Shown: one piece after another, positions 21,533 to 29,721 of the stretch
Position numbering within the stretch: the stretch's first letter is position 1
Layout: each line of letters begins with the position of its first letter
NCBI GenBank assembly: GCA_002163065.1
Contig: MAAG01000069.1
Span: forward strand, 1-39,785
Direction: 5' to 3'
Length of the DNA: 39,785 bases
Source of the DNA: Arcobacter sp. 31_11_sub10_T18
GTDB taxonomy: Bacteria > Campylobacterota > Campylobacteria > Campylobacterales > Arcobacteraceae
Made by a program: the position numbers and the translations under genes
The notes under the pieces: generated by a model
The model's database searches: none
What the model was told of the DNA's origin: nothing
What the model saw: the letters and a program-made list of their open reading frames with translations, nothing else

Positions 21533-23212
21533 ATGTTTAAATCAACAAAAGGGCTTTTAACACTATTTTTTATCTCACTGTTTATTAGTTTGTTTTTGAT
21601 TCTTTCTTTAGAGAAAAAAGAACAGGATGAATTTCAAATATTAAGTGAAGCCAGTTTACTGCTTGAAAAACTAAACTCGGATATTCTCATGTTACGTCGA
21701 CATGAAAAAGATTTTTTATCCAGAAAAAACAACAAATATATTATACTTTTTAATAAAGCTCACCGTACTATTCAAACACATATTCTTATTTTAATAGATG
21801 ATTTACAACATGAAAAAATTGATTCACATTTACTGATAACTTTTCGTAAGAGTATCAATAGATATGCCGACTTATTCAATCAACTGGCACTAAAACAAGA
21901 AACTCTGGGTTACCATGAAAGTGAATCCAAACACTTGGAGGTAACATTGATTGCCAAAGAACTCCAAACAGCAGTACAAAACAATAAAGAGTTAAATGAG
22001 TCTATACACTCCCTCGTAGATCATGAAAACAATTTTATTTTACAGCGAAATATGAGATACAAAGATTTTTTTATTTTTGAAAAATCCATATTATTAAAAA
22101 AAATAAAAGACCCAAAGATTAAAATACTTCTTGATATTTATACAAATAGGTTTTTAGACTTTGTACAAACAGAAATAGATATTGGATTAAATGAAAATTT
22201 AGGACTTCACGGGAAAATGAGAACTGAAGTACATGAAAGTGAAGATATTTTAGTCAATTTATCCAAACAATTAACATTTGATCTCAATGCTCAATCCGAG
22301 GATTTAAAAAAGTTCACACATCTCTTTACCTTCATTATTTTTGTAGTGATGATACTTATTTCTATTGTATTGGTTCGTTTTTTTATGAGTGAATCAAAAG
22401 TAGATGAATTAATTATTCTAAATAAAAAACTCAAACATACCTTAGATGAACTTGAACACACGCAAGACAAACTAATAGAGTCAGAAAAAATGGCCAGTTT
22501 AGGTAGTATTGTAGCAGGTGTTGCCCATGAAATTAATACCCCTTTGGGAATTGCACTGACAGGTATCACCTACTTTGATAGTATCTCCTTACATATACGA
22601 GAACTCTATACTGAAAATGACATGTCTCAAGATGAATTTGAAACCTATCTTAACAAAACAGAAGAAATATCTGAACAAATTGTTTCTAATATTACCAGAG
22701 CGAGTAATCTGGTTCAAGCTTTTAAACAAATCTCTGTGGATCAGACCCATGAAGAAAAAAGAAGGTTTTATGTAAAAGAATACACCGATGGTTTAATTTT
22801 ATCCATCTCTAGTCAAATTAAAAAGACACAATTAATTATCCACAATAACATTCCTAAAGATGTTAAAGTTAGTACTTATCCCGGTGCTTTTGGACAGGTA
22901 ATTACTAACTTGATTATGAATTCAATTTTACATGGGTATATCAATGAAAAAAAAGGCCACATTCATATTGAGTTAAAAGAAGAAGCTACACAAGTAGTGC
23001 TTTCATATAAGGATGATGGAAAAGGAATCAACCCAAAAGAGTTACCTTATATTTTTGATGCATTTTTCACGACAAAAAAAAGCTCTGGGGGTACAGGTCT
23101 TGGACTAAATATTTTATATAATATTGTTCAAAAACAATTTAAAGGAGAAGTGAGTTGTACCAGTGAAATTAACAAAGGTGTACACTTTACAATTACCATT
23201 CCTTCCATTTAA
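21533..23212 (+). CDS. Membrane sensor histidine kinase with helical periplasmic sensor domain
   Basis: 559 aa; two TM segments; MLRRHEKDFLSRKN and later DHENNFILQRN; H-box GVAHEINTPLG; N-box NLIMNSILHG; GTGLGLNIL. Confidence 0.9.
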   Translation: MFKSTKGLLTLFFISLFISLFLILSLEKKEQDEFQILSEASLLLEKLNSDILMLRRHEKDFLSRKNNKYIILFNKAHRTIQTHILILIDDLQHEKIDSHLLITFRKSINRYADLFNQLALKQETLGYHESESKHLEVTLIAKELQTAVQNNKELNESIHSLVDHENNFILQRNMRYKDFFIFEKSILLKKIKDPKIKILLDIYTNRFLDFVQTEIDIGLNENLGLHGKMRTEVHESEDILVNLSKQLTFDLNAQSEDLKKFTHLFTFIIFVVMILISIVLVRFFMSESKVDELIILNKKLKHTLDELEHTQDKLIESEKMASLGSIVAGVAHEINTPLGIALTGITYFDSISLHIRELYTENDMSQDEFETYLNKTEEISEQIVSNITRASNLVQAFKQISVDQTHEEKRRFYVKEYTDGLILSISSQIKKTQLIIHNNIPKDVKVSTYPGAFGQVITNLIMNSILHGYINEKKGHIHIELKEEATQVVLSYKDDGKGINPKELPYIFDAFFTTKKSSGGTGLGLNILYNIVQKQFKGEVSCTSEINKGVHFTITIPSI

Positions 23213-23328
23213 TCCTACTAACTTTCCAATATACTTATGCTCAGAAATTATTAATTTCTTTTGTAAATATTCTGTAACTAAGCTGTCTTTTATAGGACTA
23301 ATCTTATCCTCTGTAAGAAGGATTAAAC

Positions 23329-23709
23329 ATGAGTGAAATAAAACTAGAAAAAGATACACTAATTGTTTCTGAAACAGATGAAAAGGGAATTCTCATTTAT
23401 GCAAATGAAGAATTTTGTAAAATATCTGGATATACAAAAGATGAATTAATTGGACAAGATAACAATATAGTTAGACATCCTGACATGCCAAAAGAAACCT
23501 CTTTAGAATTATGGAATGCAATTCAAGCTGGAGAGATTTGGAATGGTATTGTTAAAAATAAAACAAAAAATGGGGATTTTTATTGGCTCAATGCCACTGC
23601 TTATTCTTCAAAAGATGCCAATGGAAATAAAAGATATATTTCTATTCGAGTTAAACCAACAGATGCAGAAATTAAACATGCCATTGCATTATATAACTTA
23701 TCAGAATAA
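23329..23709 (+). CDS. Stand-alone PAS-domain protein (Aer/CetB-like)
   Basis: 126 aa; ILIYANEEFCKISGYTKDELIGQDNNIVRHPDMPKE...WNGIVKNKTKNGDFYWLNA. Confidence 0.88.
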   Translation: MSEIKLEKDTLIVSETDEKGILIYANEEFCKISGYTKDELIGQDNNIVRHPDMPKETSLELWNAIQAGEIWNGIVKNKTKNGDFYWLNATAYSSKDANGNKRYISIRVKPTDAEIKHAIALYNLSE

Positions 23710-23717
23710 GGATCAAG

Positions 23718-24977
23718 ATGTTTTTTAATACAAAAAAAGATAAAAAAGCAATTCTAAACACATTAGATTTACTAGAAAAATATATAGTAGAAGATATTAA
23801 CAAAATTGACGAGACACACACATGTAGCTCAGGTGATTTTAAAGAAATAGAAAAAAAACTCTCTTCCATTAATACTTTAATACAAAAAAGAGATCAAAAG
23901 AACTTGACGGTTTATGGTGAGATCATGTTGGCTTGTGAAAAGTTATCTGATGGGTTTACCAATGATAAAATCACTTCAACAGCAGATGATATTAAAATCA
24001 ATTATATTGCAAAAAGTTTAAATACCATGTTTGACAAACTTAACACAGGAATAAACAATGCATTAGAAGTATTATCACAATACGAGAATCAAAACTATTT
24101 AAACAAAATAGAAACGCAACTCTTTAGAGGAGGTGCTTTTAAACAGCTATTTGAAGGAGTAAACTCTTTAAATGACAAAATTGTTGAACAAGTTTCATCT
24201 ACTTATAAACAAGGTTTAATTTTAGAAAAAGAATCCAGTATATTAACAAAAAAAGCAACCACACTTTCTAATTCTGCGCAGCATCAAGCAGCTGCCATTG
24301 AAGAAACAGCTGCAGCTATTGTTGAAATTTCATCTATATTTTCTAGTAATTCACAACACATTACTTCAGTCATTGAAGTTGGTAATAACGTAAAAGAATC
24401 ATCAATTAAAGGTCTATCACTAGCCAAAGACACAGATAGTGCCATGGATGAAATATATGGATTTACCAATAAAACCTTCGAAGCGGTATCTCAAATAGCC
24501 CAAATCGCCTTCCAAACCAATATTCTCTCACTTAATGCAGCTGTTGAAGCAGCAACTGCGGGTGAAGCTGGAAAAGGTTTTGCAGTTGTGGCTCAAGAGG
24601 TGAGAAACTTAGCAAACAGAAGTGCAGATGTGGCCAAAGAAATCGAAGGGCTCATGGATGTTTTACGTACAAAAGTAGAAACGGGTAAAAATATTGCAAC
24701 GGTTATGACTTCTGATTATGAAGAAATGATTGTAAACATTAATAAAACGGTAGAACTCATTGATACCATTTCATCCGCATCAAAAGAACAAGAAACTGGA
24801 GTTAATCAAATAAATAATGCCATTAATGATATTGATATCTCTACTCAAAAAAATGCTTCAATTGCACAAGATGTAAGTGAAATTTCATCAAAGAATTATA
24901 CTGTTGCACAACAAATGGTAGAAGCCAGTGAAAGTATTAAATTTGTAGGAAAAGAAAATATTGTTTTAGAAGACTAA
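23718..24977 (+). CDS. Soluble methyl-accepting chemotaxis protein without TM segments
   Basis: 419 aa; signalling tip QIAFQTNILSLNAAVEAATAGEAGKGFAVVAQEVRNLANRSADVAKEI; no hydrophobic segment. Confidence 0.9.
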   Translation: MFFNTKKDKKAILNTLDLLEKYIVEDINKIDETHTCSSGDFKEIEKKLSSINTLIQKRDQKNLTVYGEIMLACEKLSDGFTNDKITSTADDIKINYIAKSLNTMFDKLNTGINNALEVLSQYENQNYLNKIETQLFRGGAFKQLFEGVNSLNDKIVEQVSSTYKQGLILEKESSILTKKATTLSNSAQHQAAAIEETAAAIVEISSIFSSNSQHITSVIEVGNNVKESSIKGLSLAKDTDSAMDEIYGFTNKTFEAVSQIAQIAFQTNILSLNAAVEAATAGEAGKGFAVVAQEVRNLANRSADVAKEIEGLMDVLRTKVETGKNIATVMTSDYEEMIVNINKTVELIDTISSASKEQETGVNQINNAINDIDISTQKNASIAQDVSEISSKNYTVAQQMVEASESIKFVGKENIVLED

Positions 24978-24998
24978 GGTTTAATCATTTTTAATACA

Positions 24999-25024
24999 GA
25001 AGAGGCAAATATCCTGGCCTCTTC
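24999..25024. terminator. Hairpin between convergent MCP and MFS genes
   Basis: GAAGAGGC-aaatatcctg-GCCTCTTC, perfect 8-bp stem; T-run further downstream on the + strand. Confidence 0.6.
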
Positions 25025-26180
25025 AATCACCCTTTTTTTCAAGTACAAATATATGTCTATTAAAGTATACAAGAGTAAACACAAAAATCAGAGCCAATAT
25101 AAAAACTCCCAATAAAATATTCCATCCAAAATGACTATAAATAATAGAAGGTATTACAGAACCCAAAGCCCCTCCAATATAATAAAATGACAAGTACATT
25201 CCAGAAGTCAAGCCTTTTTGACTTTCTTTCATAGAGTTTGCCATACCCGTAGCAATTGAATGTACCGTAAACATTCCAATACATAGTAAGAACATCATAA
25301 TAAAAATAAAGGTTAAATTCTCAGCTGCAAAAAATATAGCCATCAAGATATAGAATACCCCGCCTGCCAGAATTGCTGTTATTTCACTGCCAAAGAACTT
25401 AATTATTTTTCTTGATAAAAGTGCTACAACAACACCCGATCCATATCCCAAATATAACAAACCAATGGTAAACTCAGAAACATCTCCAAAAAGTTCTTTC
25501 ATCCGAAAAGGAATAAGATTTAATAAACCTGCAAAAACAAAAAAGACTGTAAACATCAGCAAATAAATTAACGAAAATCTTTTATCTCTCAAAATCTCCA
25601 TAATATCTTTGATGTTTGCTTTTGTCATTTTTGTCGCCACATCTAAATTTAATTTTCGAATAAAAACAAGTCCCAGTAATAAGGCAATACTTAAAGTAAA
25701 AAAAACAGCTCTCCATCCAAATTCACTGGCAATATATCCCGACATCACTCTTCCCACCAAAGCACCAAAAACTGTAGATGCAACATAAATAGACATATTA
25801 TATTGAATATTTTTTTTGTCAATATTGGCTAAGATGGTCATGGATGATGTCAAAATAGCTGGAACGGTTAAACCTTCCAAACAACGTGCAAATAAAAACA
25901 TCTCAAAACTATTACTAAAGCCCAAGACCAGATTCGTAAAAAATAAAATGACAGAAGAAATACTCAGCATTTTTTTGGCACTGATACTTTCTAATATATA
26001 TCCATAAACAATAGGCGCTACAGCTAGCCAAAACATAATAACTGCTGTGAATAAAGAAGATTCAACTATTGAGATATTAAATTCATCTGATAAAAGAGGT
26101 TGGAGGGGTTGAGTAGCGTACATCACAGACAAGACCACAATGATATTATATATTATAATATATAGAGCATTTTTATTCAT
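25023..26180 (-). CDS. MFS transporter
   Basis: 385 aa with about 12 TM segments; YATQPLQPLLSDEFNISI N-terminus typical of YnfM-like MFS. Confidence 0.85.
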   Translation of the reverse strand: MNKNALYIIIYNIIVVLSVMYATQPLQPLLSDEFNISIVESSLFTAVIMFWLAVAPIVYGYILESISAKKMLSISSVILFFTNLVLGFSNSFEMFLFARCLEGLTVPAILTSSMTILANIDKKNIQYNMSIYVASTVFGALVGRVMSGYIASEFGWRAVFFTLSIALLLGLVFIRKLNLDVATKMTKANIKDIMEILRDKRFSLIYLLMFTVFFVFAGLLNLIPFRMKELFGDVSEFTIGLLYLGYGSGVVVALLSRKIIKFFGSEITAILAGGVFYILMAIFFAAENLTFIFIMMFLLCIGMFTVHSIATGMANSMKESQKGLTSGMYLSFYYIGGALGSVIPSIIYSHFGWNILLGVFILALIFVFTLVYFNRHIFVLEKKGD

Positions 26181-26211
26181 TAGGATGTCCCAGTGTGTTT
26201 ATAAAAAGAAT

Positions 26212-26793
26212 TTAAAAGGAAGGAGGAGTGATGACACTAATATATCTGGCTTTTACAGTACCCTTATTTTCAATTTTATGAGGAGATACAGGGTTAAAGC
26301 GAATACTATCACCTTCATTTAAGACAAACACCTGTTGTTCTAATAATACTTCAATAGTACCTTCTAGAACATAATCACATTCTTCTCCACCTTGAGTATG
26401 GGGTAAAACTTCATCTGTAACTCGACCAGGCTCTAGTTCCACTAAAATAAATTCTAATGCACCCTGTAAATTTGGAGTTAGTAATTCACATTTGTATAAA
26501 GGGTCTGGAAAGAATATTTTTTTTCTTGCATTTTTTCGTACCACATACATGGCTTCATTGTTAGTAGTATCAATGGTTTCATTTTCATCATCAGTGAAAA
26601 TATGTGCAATAGTCGTATCGAGTACTTTTGCAATTTTCCGAAGGGTTTCAACTGATCCAGAAGTTGAACCATTTTCTAATAGTGATAACATTCCAACAGA
26701 AATACCTGCATCAAGCGCCAATTTTTTGGCAGTCATTTTTTTTACTTTACGCAAAGACTTAATTTTTTGGCCTACTTCAAAATCTACTGACAC
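26212..26793 (-). CDS. XRE-family regulator with C-terminal cupin domain
   Basis: 193 aa; N-terminal HTH (KIKSLRKVKKMTAKKLALDAGISVGMLSLLENG); cupin HTQGGEECDYVLEGTIEVLL. Confidence 0.92.
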   Translation of the reverse strand: MSVDFEVGQKIKSLRKVKKMTAKKLALDAGISVGMLSLLENGSTSGSVETLRKIAKVLDTTIAHIFTDDENETIDTTNNEAMYVVRKNARKKIFFPDPLYKCELLTPNLQGALEFILVELEPGRVTDEVLPHTQGGEECDYVLEGTIEVLLEQQVFVLNEGDSIRFNPVSPHKIENKGTVKARYISVITPPSF

Positions 26794-27099
26794 ATTAATT
26801 CCTACTATTTAAGTGCCTTGAGTGTATCTAATTTTGGCTTTGAAGCCAATTCACACTAAGTTCAATCAAATTGAACTATCAATATATTTAATATTATTGA
26901 AATATTTGTTGTTAATTTAAACTATTTAAGGTTAATAATGTAATTTAATTTAATATGATTAAACTATTTAATAGTTAAGAAGACTTTTTTGTTACATTTT
27001 GTAGCACAAAATCTCATTTTCTTCATAATTTAATTATATTGAATATTTAGTTTCAATTATGTGTTAAAATTCAACTAGATTAAATAAAAAGGCTTTACA

Positions 27100-28236
27100 A
27101 TGCTCAATCAAAATCAAAAAACATTGGTTATTATTGGTGGTGGATATGCGGGTACCAGTATGGTACATAGTTTAAAAAATCAAAAAAACTTAAAAGTAAT
27201 TTTGATTAATAAAACACCTTATCATCTAGCTCAAACGGACATTCATAAATATTTATGTGATGAGATGAGTTTTGAACAAGTGGCACATGATTTGAATGAT
27301 TTCACACGAAACAATAAAGCTGAATTTATTTGTTCAGAAGTAAATGATATCTTATTTGAAGACAATAAAGTTTTATTAAAAAATGAGGAAATTATTTCTT
27401 ATGATTATTTAACTATTGCAACAGGAAGTATATCTTTTTTTCCAAGACAAATAAAAAACATCAATGAATATGCTGCAGATATCAAAGATATTGCAACACT
27501 TCAAGATTACAAAGAAAAATTTTTTAATCTAATAAATACAAACAGACAAAATAAAAATGTAGTTATTGTGGGTGGCGGACTAAGTGGGGTCGAAATTGCA
27601 CTAGAAATGTCTAGAAAATTAAAAAATAAACATATCAAAAGTGACGAGTGCCAAATTTCATTAATTGAACAACTTCCAAATATTTTACCAAATATGGATC
27701 CGTACTTGGTTTCAAATACAGAAAAAGCGTGTAATGACTTGAATGTTAAAAGATACCATGGCGCATTTGTAAATGAAGTAAAAAACAATACTGTATTTTT
27801 AAGTGATTCACAAGAAGTACCTTTTGATTTGATATTTTTTGTAATTGGAGTGACCTCTGAAAAACTGGTATCCAATGAAAATATTGAAATCAATATCAAA
27901 AATCAAATTGTAGTTGATCCGTATTTACGAATTGAGCAACACAAAAATGTTTTTGCAATTGGTGATATTGCACAAACCATAGATGAGGAAGGTAATTTTG
28001 TACTACCTACTGCACAAATGGCAAAATTGCAAGCAAAACTAACAGCAAAAAATATAATAAACAGTATAGAAGAAGAACCTTTATTAGCTAACAATCTTAA
28101 AACAAAAGGTTTGATGATTGACTTATCAGGAACAAATGCAGTAGGACTTTTTCTAAATCTCAAGGTAAGGGGTTTGATTGCATATTTGTTAAAAAGAGTT
28201 GTAAGTAAAGTTCATACGCGAATTTTTAATTATTAG
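27100..28236 (+). CDS. FAD-dependent pyridine nucleotide oxidoreductase, NDH-2-like
   Basis: 378 aa; VIIGGGYAGTSM; VVIVGGGLSGVEIALEM; VFAIGDIAQ. Confidence 0.87.
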   Translation: MLNQNQKTLVIIGGGYAGTSMVHSLKNQKNLKVILINKTPYHLAQTDIHKYLCDEMSFEQVAHDLNDFTRNNKAEFICSEVNDILFEDNKVLLKNEEIISYDYLTIATGSISFFPRQIKNINEYAADIKDIATLQDYKEKFFNLINTNRQNKNVVIVGGGLSGVEIALEMSRKLKNKHIKSDECQISLIEQLPNILPNMDPYLVSNTEKACNDLNVKRYHGAFVNEVKNNTVFLSDSQEVPFDLIFFVIGVTSEKLVSNENIEINIKNQIVVDPYLRIEQHKNVFAIGDIAQTIDEEGNFVLPTAQMAKLQAKLTAKNIINSIEEEPLLANNLKTKGLMIDLSGTNAVGLFLNLKVRGLIAYLLKRVVSKVHTRIFNY

Positions 28237-28278
28237 TATAGTATCAAAATAAAATAAATTTAATACAAGGGATAGAAA

Positions 28279-29385
28279 ATGAAAATAGGTTTAGTAAAAG
28301 AAATTAAAGTACACGAATATAGAGTTGGTTTAACACCAGATTGTGTTGAGGCATACGTTCAAAATGGTCATACAGTTTATGTAGAAAACAATGCAGGTGA
28401 CGGTGCTGGTTTTGGAAATGAATTATATGAAGCTGTTGGTGGTATTATTGTTGATGATAAACAAAAACTTTTTGATGATTCAGATATGATTGTTAAAGTA
28501 AAAGAACCACTTCCTGAGGAGTACGACTTTTTCCATGAAGGTCAAATTTTATATACCTATTTACATATTGCGGCAGATAGACCACAAGCAGAAGCATTGT
28601 TAGCTAAAAAAGTTAAAGCCATTGCATATGAAACAATTACAAGCCGTGAGGGTGGACTTCCTTGTTTAACTCCTATGAGTGAGATTGCAGGACGATTAGC
28701 TGCTCAAGAAGGTGCTAAGTACCTAGAGAGACCATTTGGTGGAAGAGGAGTTCTTTTAGGTGGAGTTCCAGGCGTTCAACGTGGTAATGTAGTAATTATT
28801 GGTGGTGGTATTGTTGGATTAAACGCTTGTAAAATGGCTGTTGGACTTGGTGCTAATGTTACTGTTATGGATATCTCAGCTTCTAGATTGGCATTTTATG
28901 ATGATTTATTTGGTTCAAAAGTAACGACACTTTTCTCAAACAGATCAAACATTGTAAAATCAATCAAAGCTGCTGATTTAGTAATTGGTGCAGTATTAAT
29001 TCCAGGAGCTGCAGCTCCTAAACTTATCTCTAAAGATGATTTAAAATTAATGAAAAAAAGAGCTGTAGTTGTAGATGTTGCAATTGATCAAGGTGGTTGT
29101 TTTGAAACTTCAAAAGCTACATATCATGATAATCCAACATATGTTGTAAATGACGTTTTACATTATTGTGTAGCTAATATGCCTGGTGCTGTTGCATTAA
29201 CTTCAACGTTAGCACTAACATCAACTACTTTAAGACATGGATTAAACATTGCCAATAAAGGTTTAGAAAAAGCCTTAGCAGATGACAAACATTTATTAAA
29301 TGGATTAAATACTTATGATGGTAAATTAACAAATGAACCAGTAGCAATTAGTTTAGATATCAAATACGAACCAGTTTCGTTTTAA
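28279..29385 (+). CDS. ald: Alanine dehydrogenase
   Basis: 368 aa; MKIGLVKEIKVHEYRVGLTP; VVIIGGGIVGLNACKMAVGLGANVTVMD; NMPGAVALTSTLALT. Confidence 0.95.
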   Translation: MKIGLVKEIKVHEYRVGLTPDCVEAYVQNGHTVYVENNAGDGAGFGNELYEAVGGIIVDDKQKLFDDSDMIVKVKEPLPEEYDFFHEGQILYTYLHIAADRPQAEALLAKKVKAIAYETITSREGGLPCLTPMSEIAGRLAAQEGAKYLERPFGGRGVLLGGVPGVQRGNVVIIGGGIVGLNACKMAVGLGANVTVMDISASRLAFYDDLFGSKVTTLFSNRSNIVKSIKAADLVIGAVLIPGAAAPKLISKDDLKLMKKRAVVVDVAIDQGGCFETSKATYHDNPTYVVNDVLHYCVANMPGAVALTSTLALTSTTLRHGLNIANKGLEKALADDKHLLNGLNTYDGKLTNEPVAISLDIKYEPVSF

Positions 29386-29452
29386 TTTGTTTGGGGTTGA
29401 TAGTTTATAGGTATATTTTAAACATACCTATTTCCCCTCAACTATTAACCAT

Positions 29453-29487
29453 AAAAAGCCAATAACATAATGTTATTGGCTTTTTTT
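29453..29487 (+). terminator. Rho-independent terminator of ald
   Basis: AAAAAGCCAATAACAT/ATGTTATTGGCTTTTTTT stem with T-tract. Confidence 0.85.
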
Positions 29488-29654
29488 ATGCTTCTTCTTC
29501 CTCAAAGCTTTTCACTTCTAAACATGTATCTTCTTGATTCATTTGTTATATTTATAAAATTGATAGTTCAGGTTAGATTATATTAATAAACTCTGTATCT
29601 TATTCATACCACTGTTTTCTTGATTTATTCTATGATTAGAGTATACCATCTACA

Positions 29655-29690
29655 TAAAAAAAGCCCAATACAAAAAGGTATTGAGCTTTT
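29655..29690 (-). terminator. Rho-independent terminator of the Cache MCP gene
   Basis: Minus strand AAAAGCtCAATAC-ctttt-tGTATTGgGCTTTTTTT, stem with T-tract. Confidence 0.8.
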
Positions 29691-29721
29691 AAATTCTTTT
29701 TGGAAATAATTTAGACTTGTT

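Noticed and set aside
23306-23323. ATCCT/AGGAT hairpin that could mask the PAS gene ribosome binding site
   Set aside because: Five-bp stem with 8-nt loop, too weak to claim as a riboregulator.
27507-28163. Minus-strand ORFs (130, 86 aa) antisense to the NDH-2-like gene
   Set aside because: Shadow frames of a coding gene with no recognisable domain.
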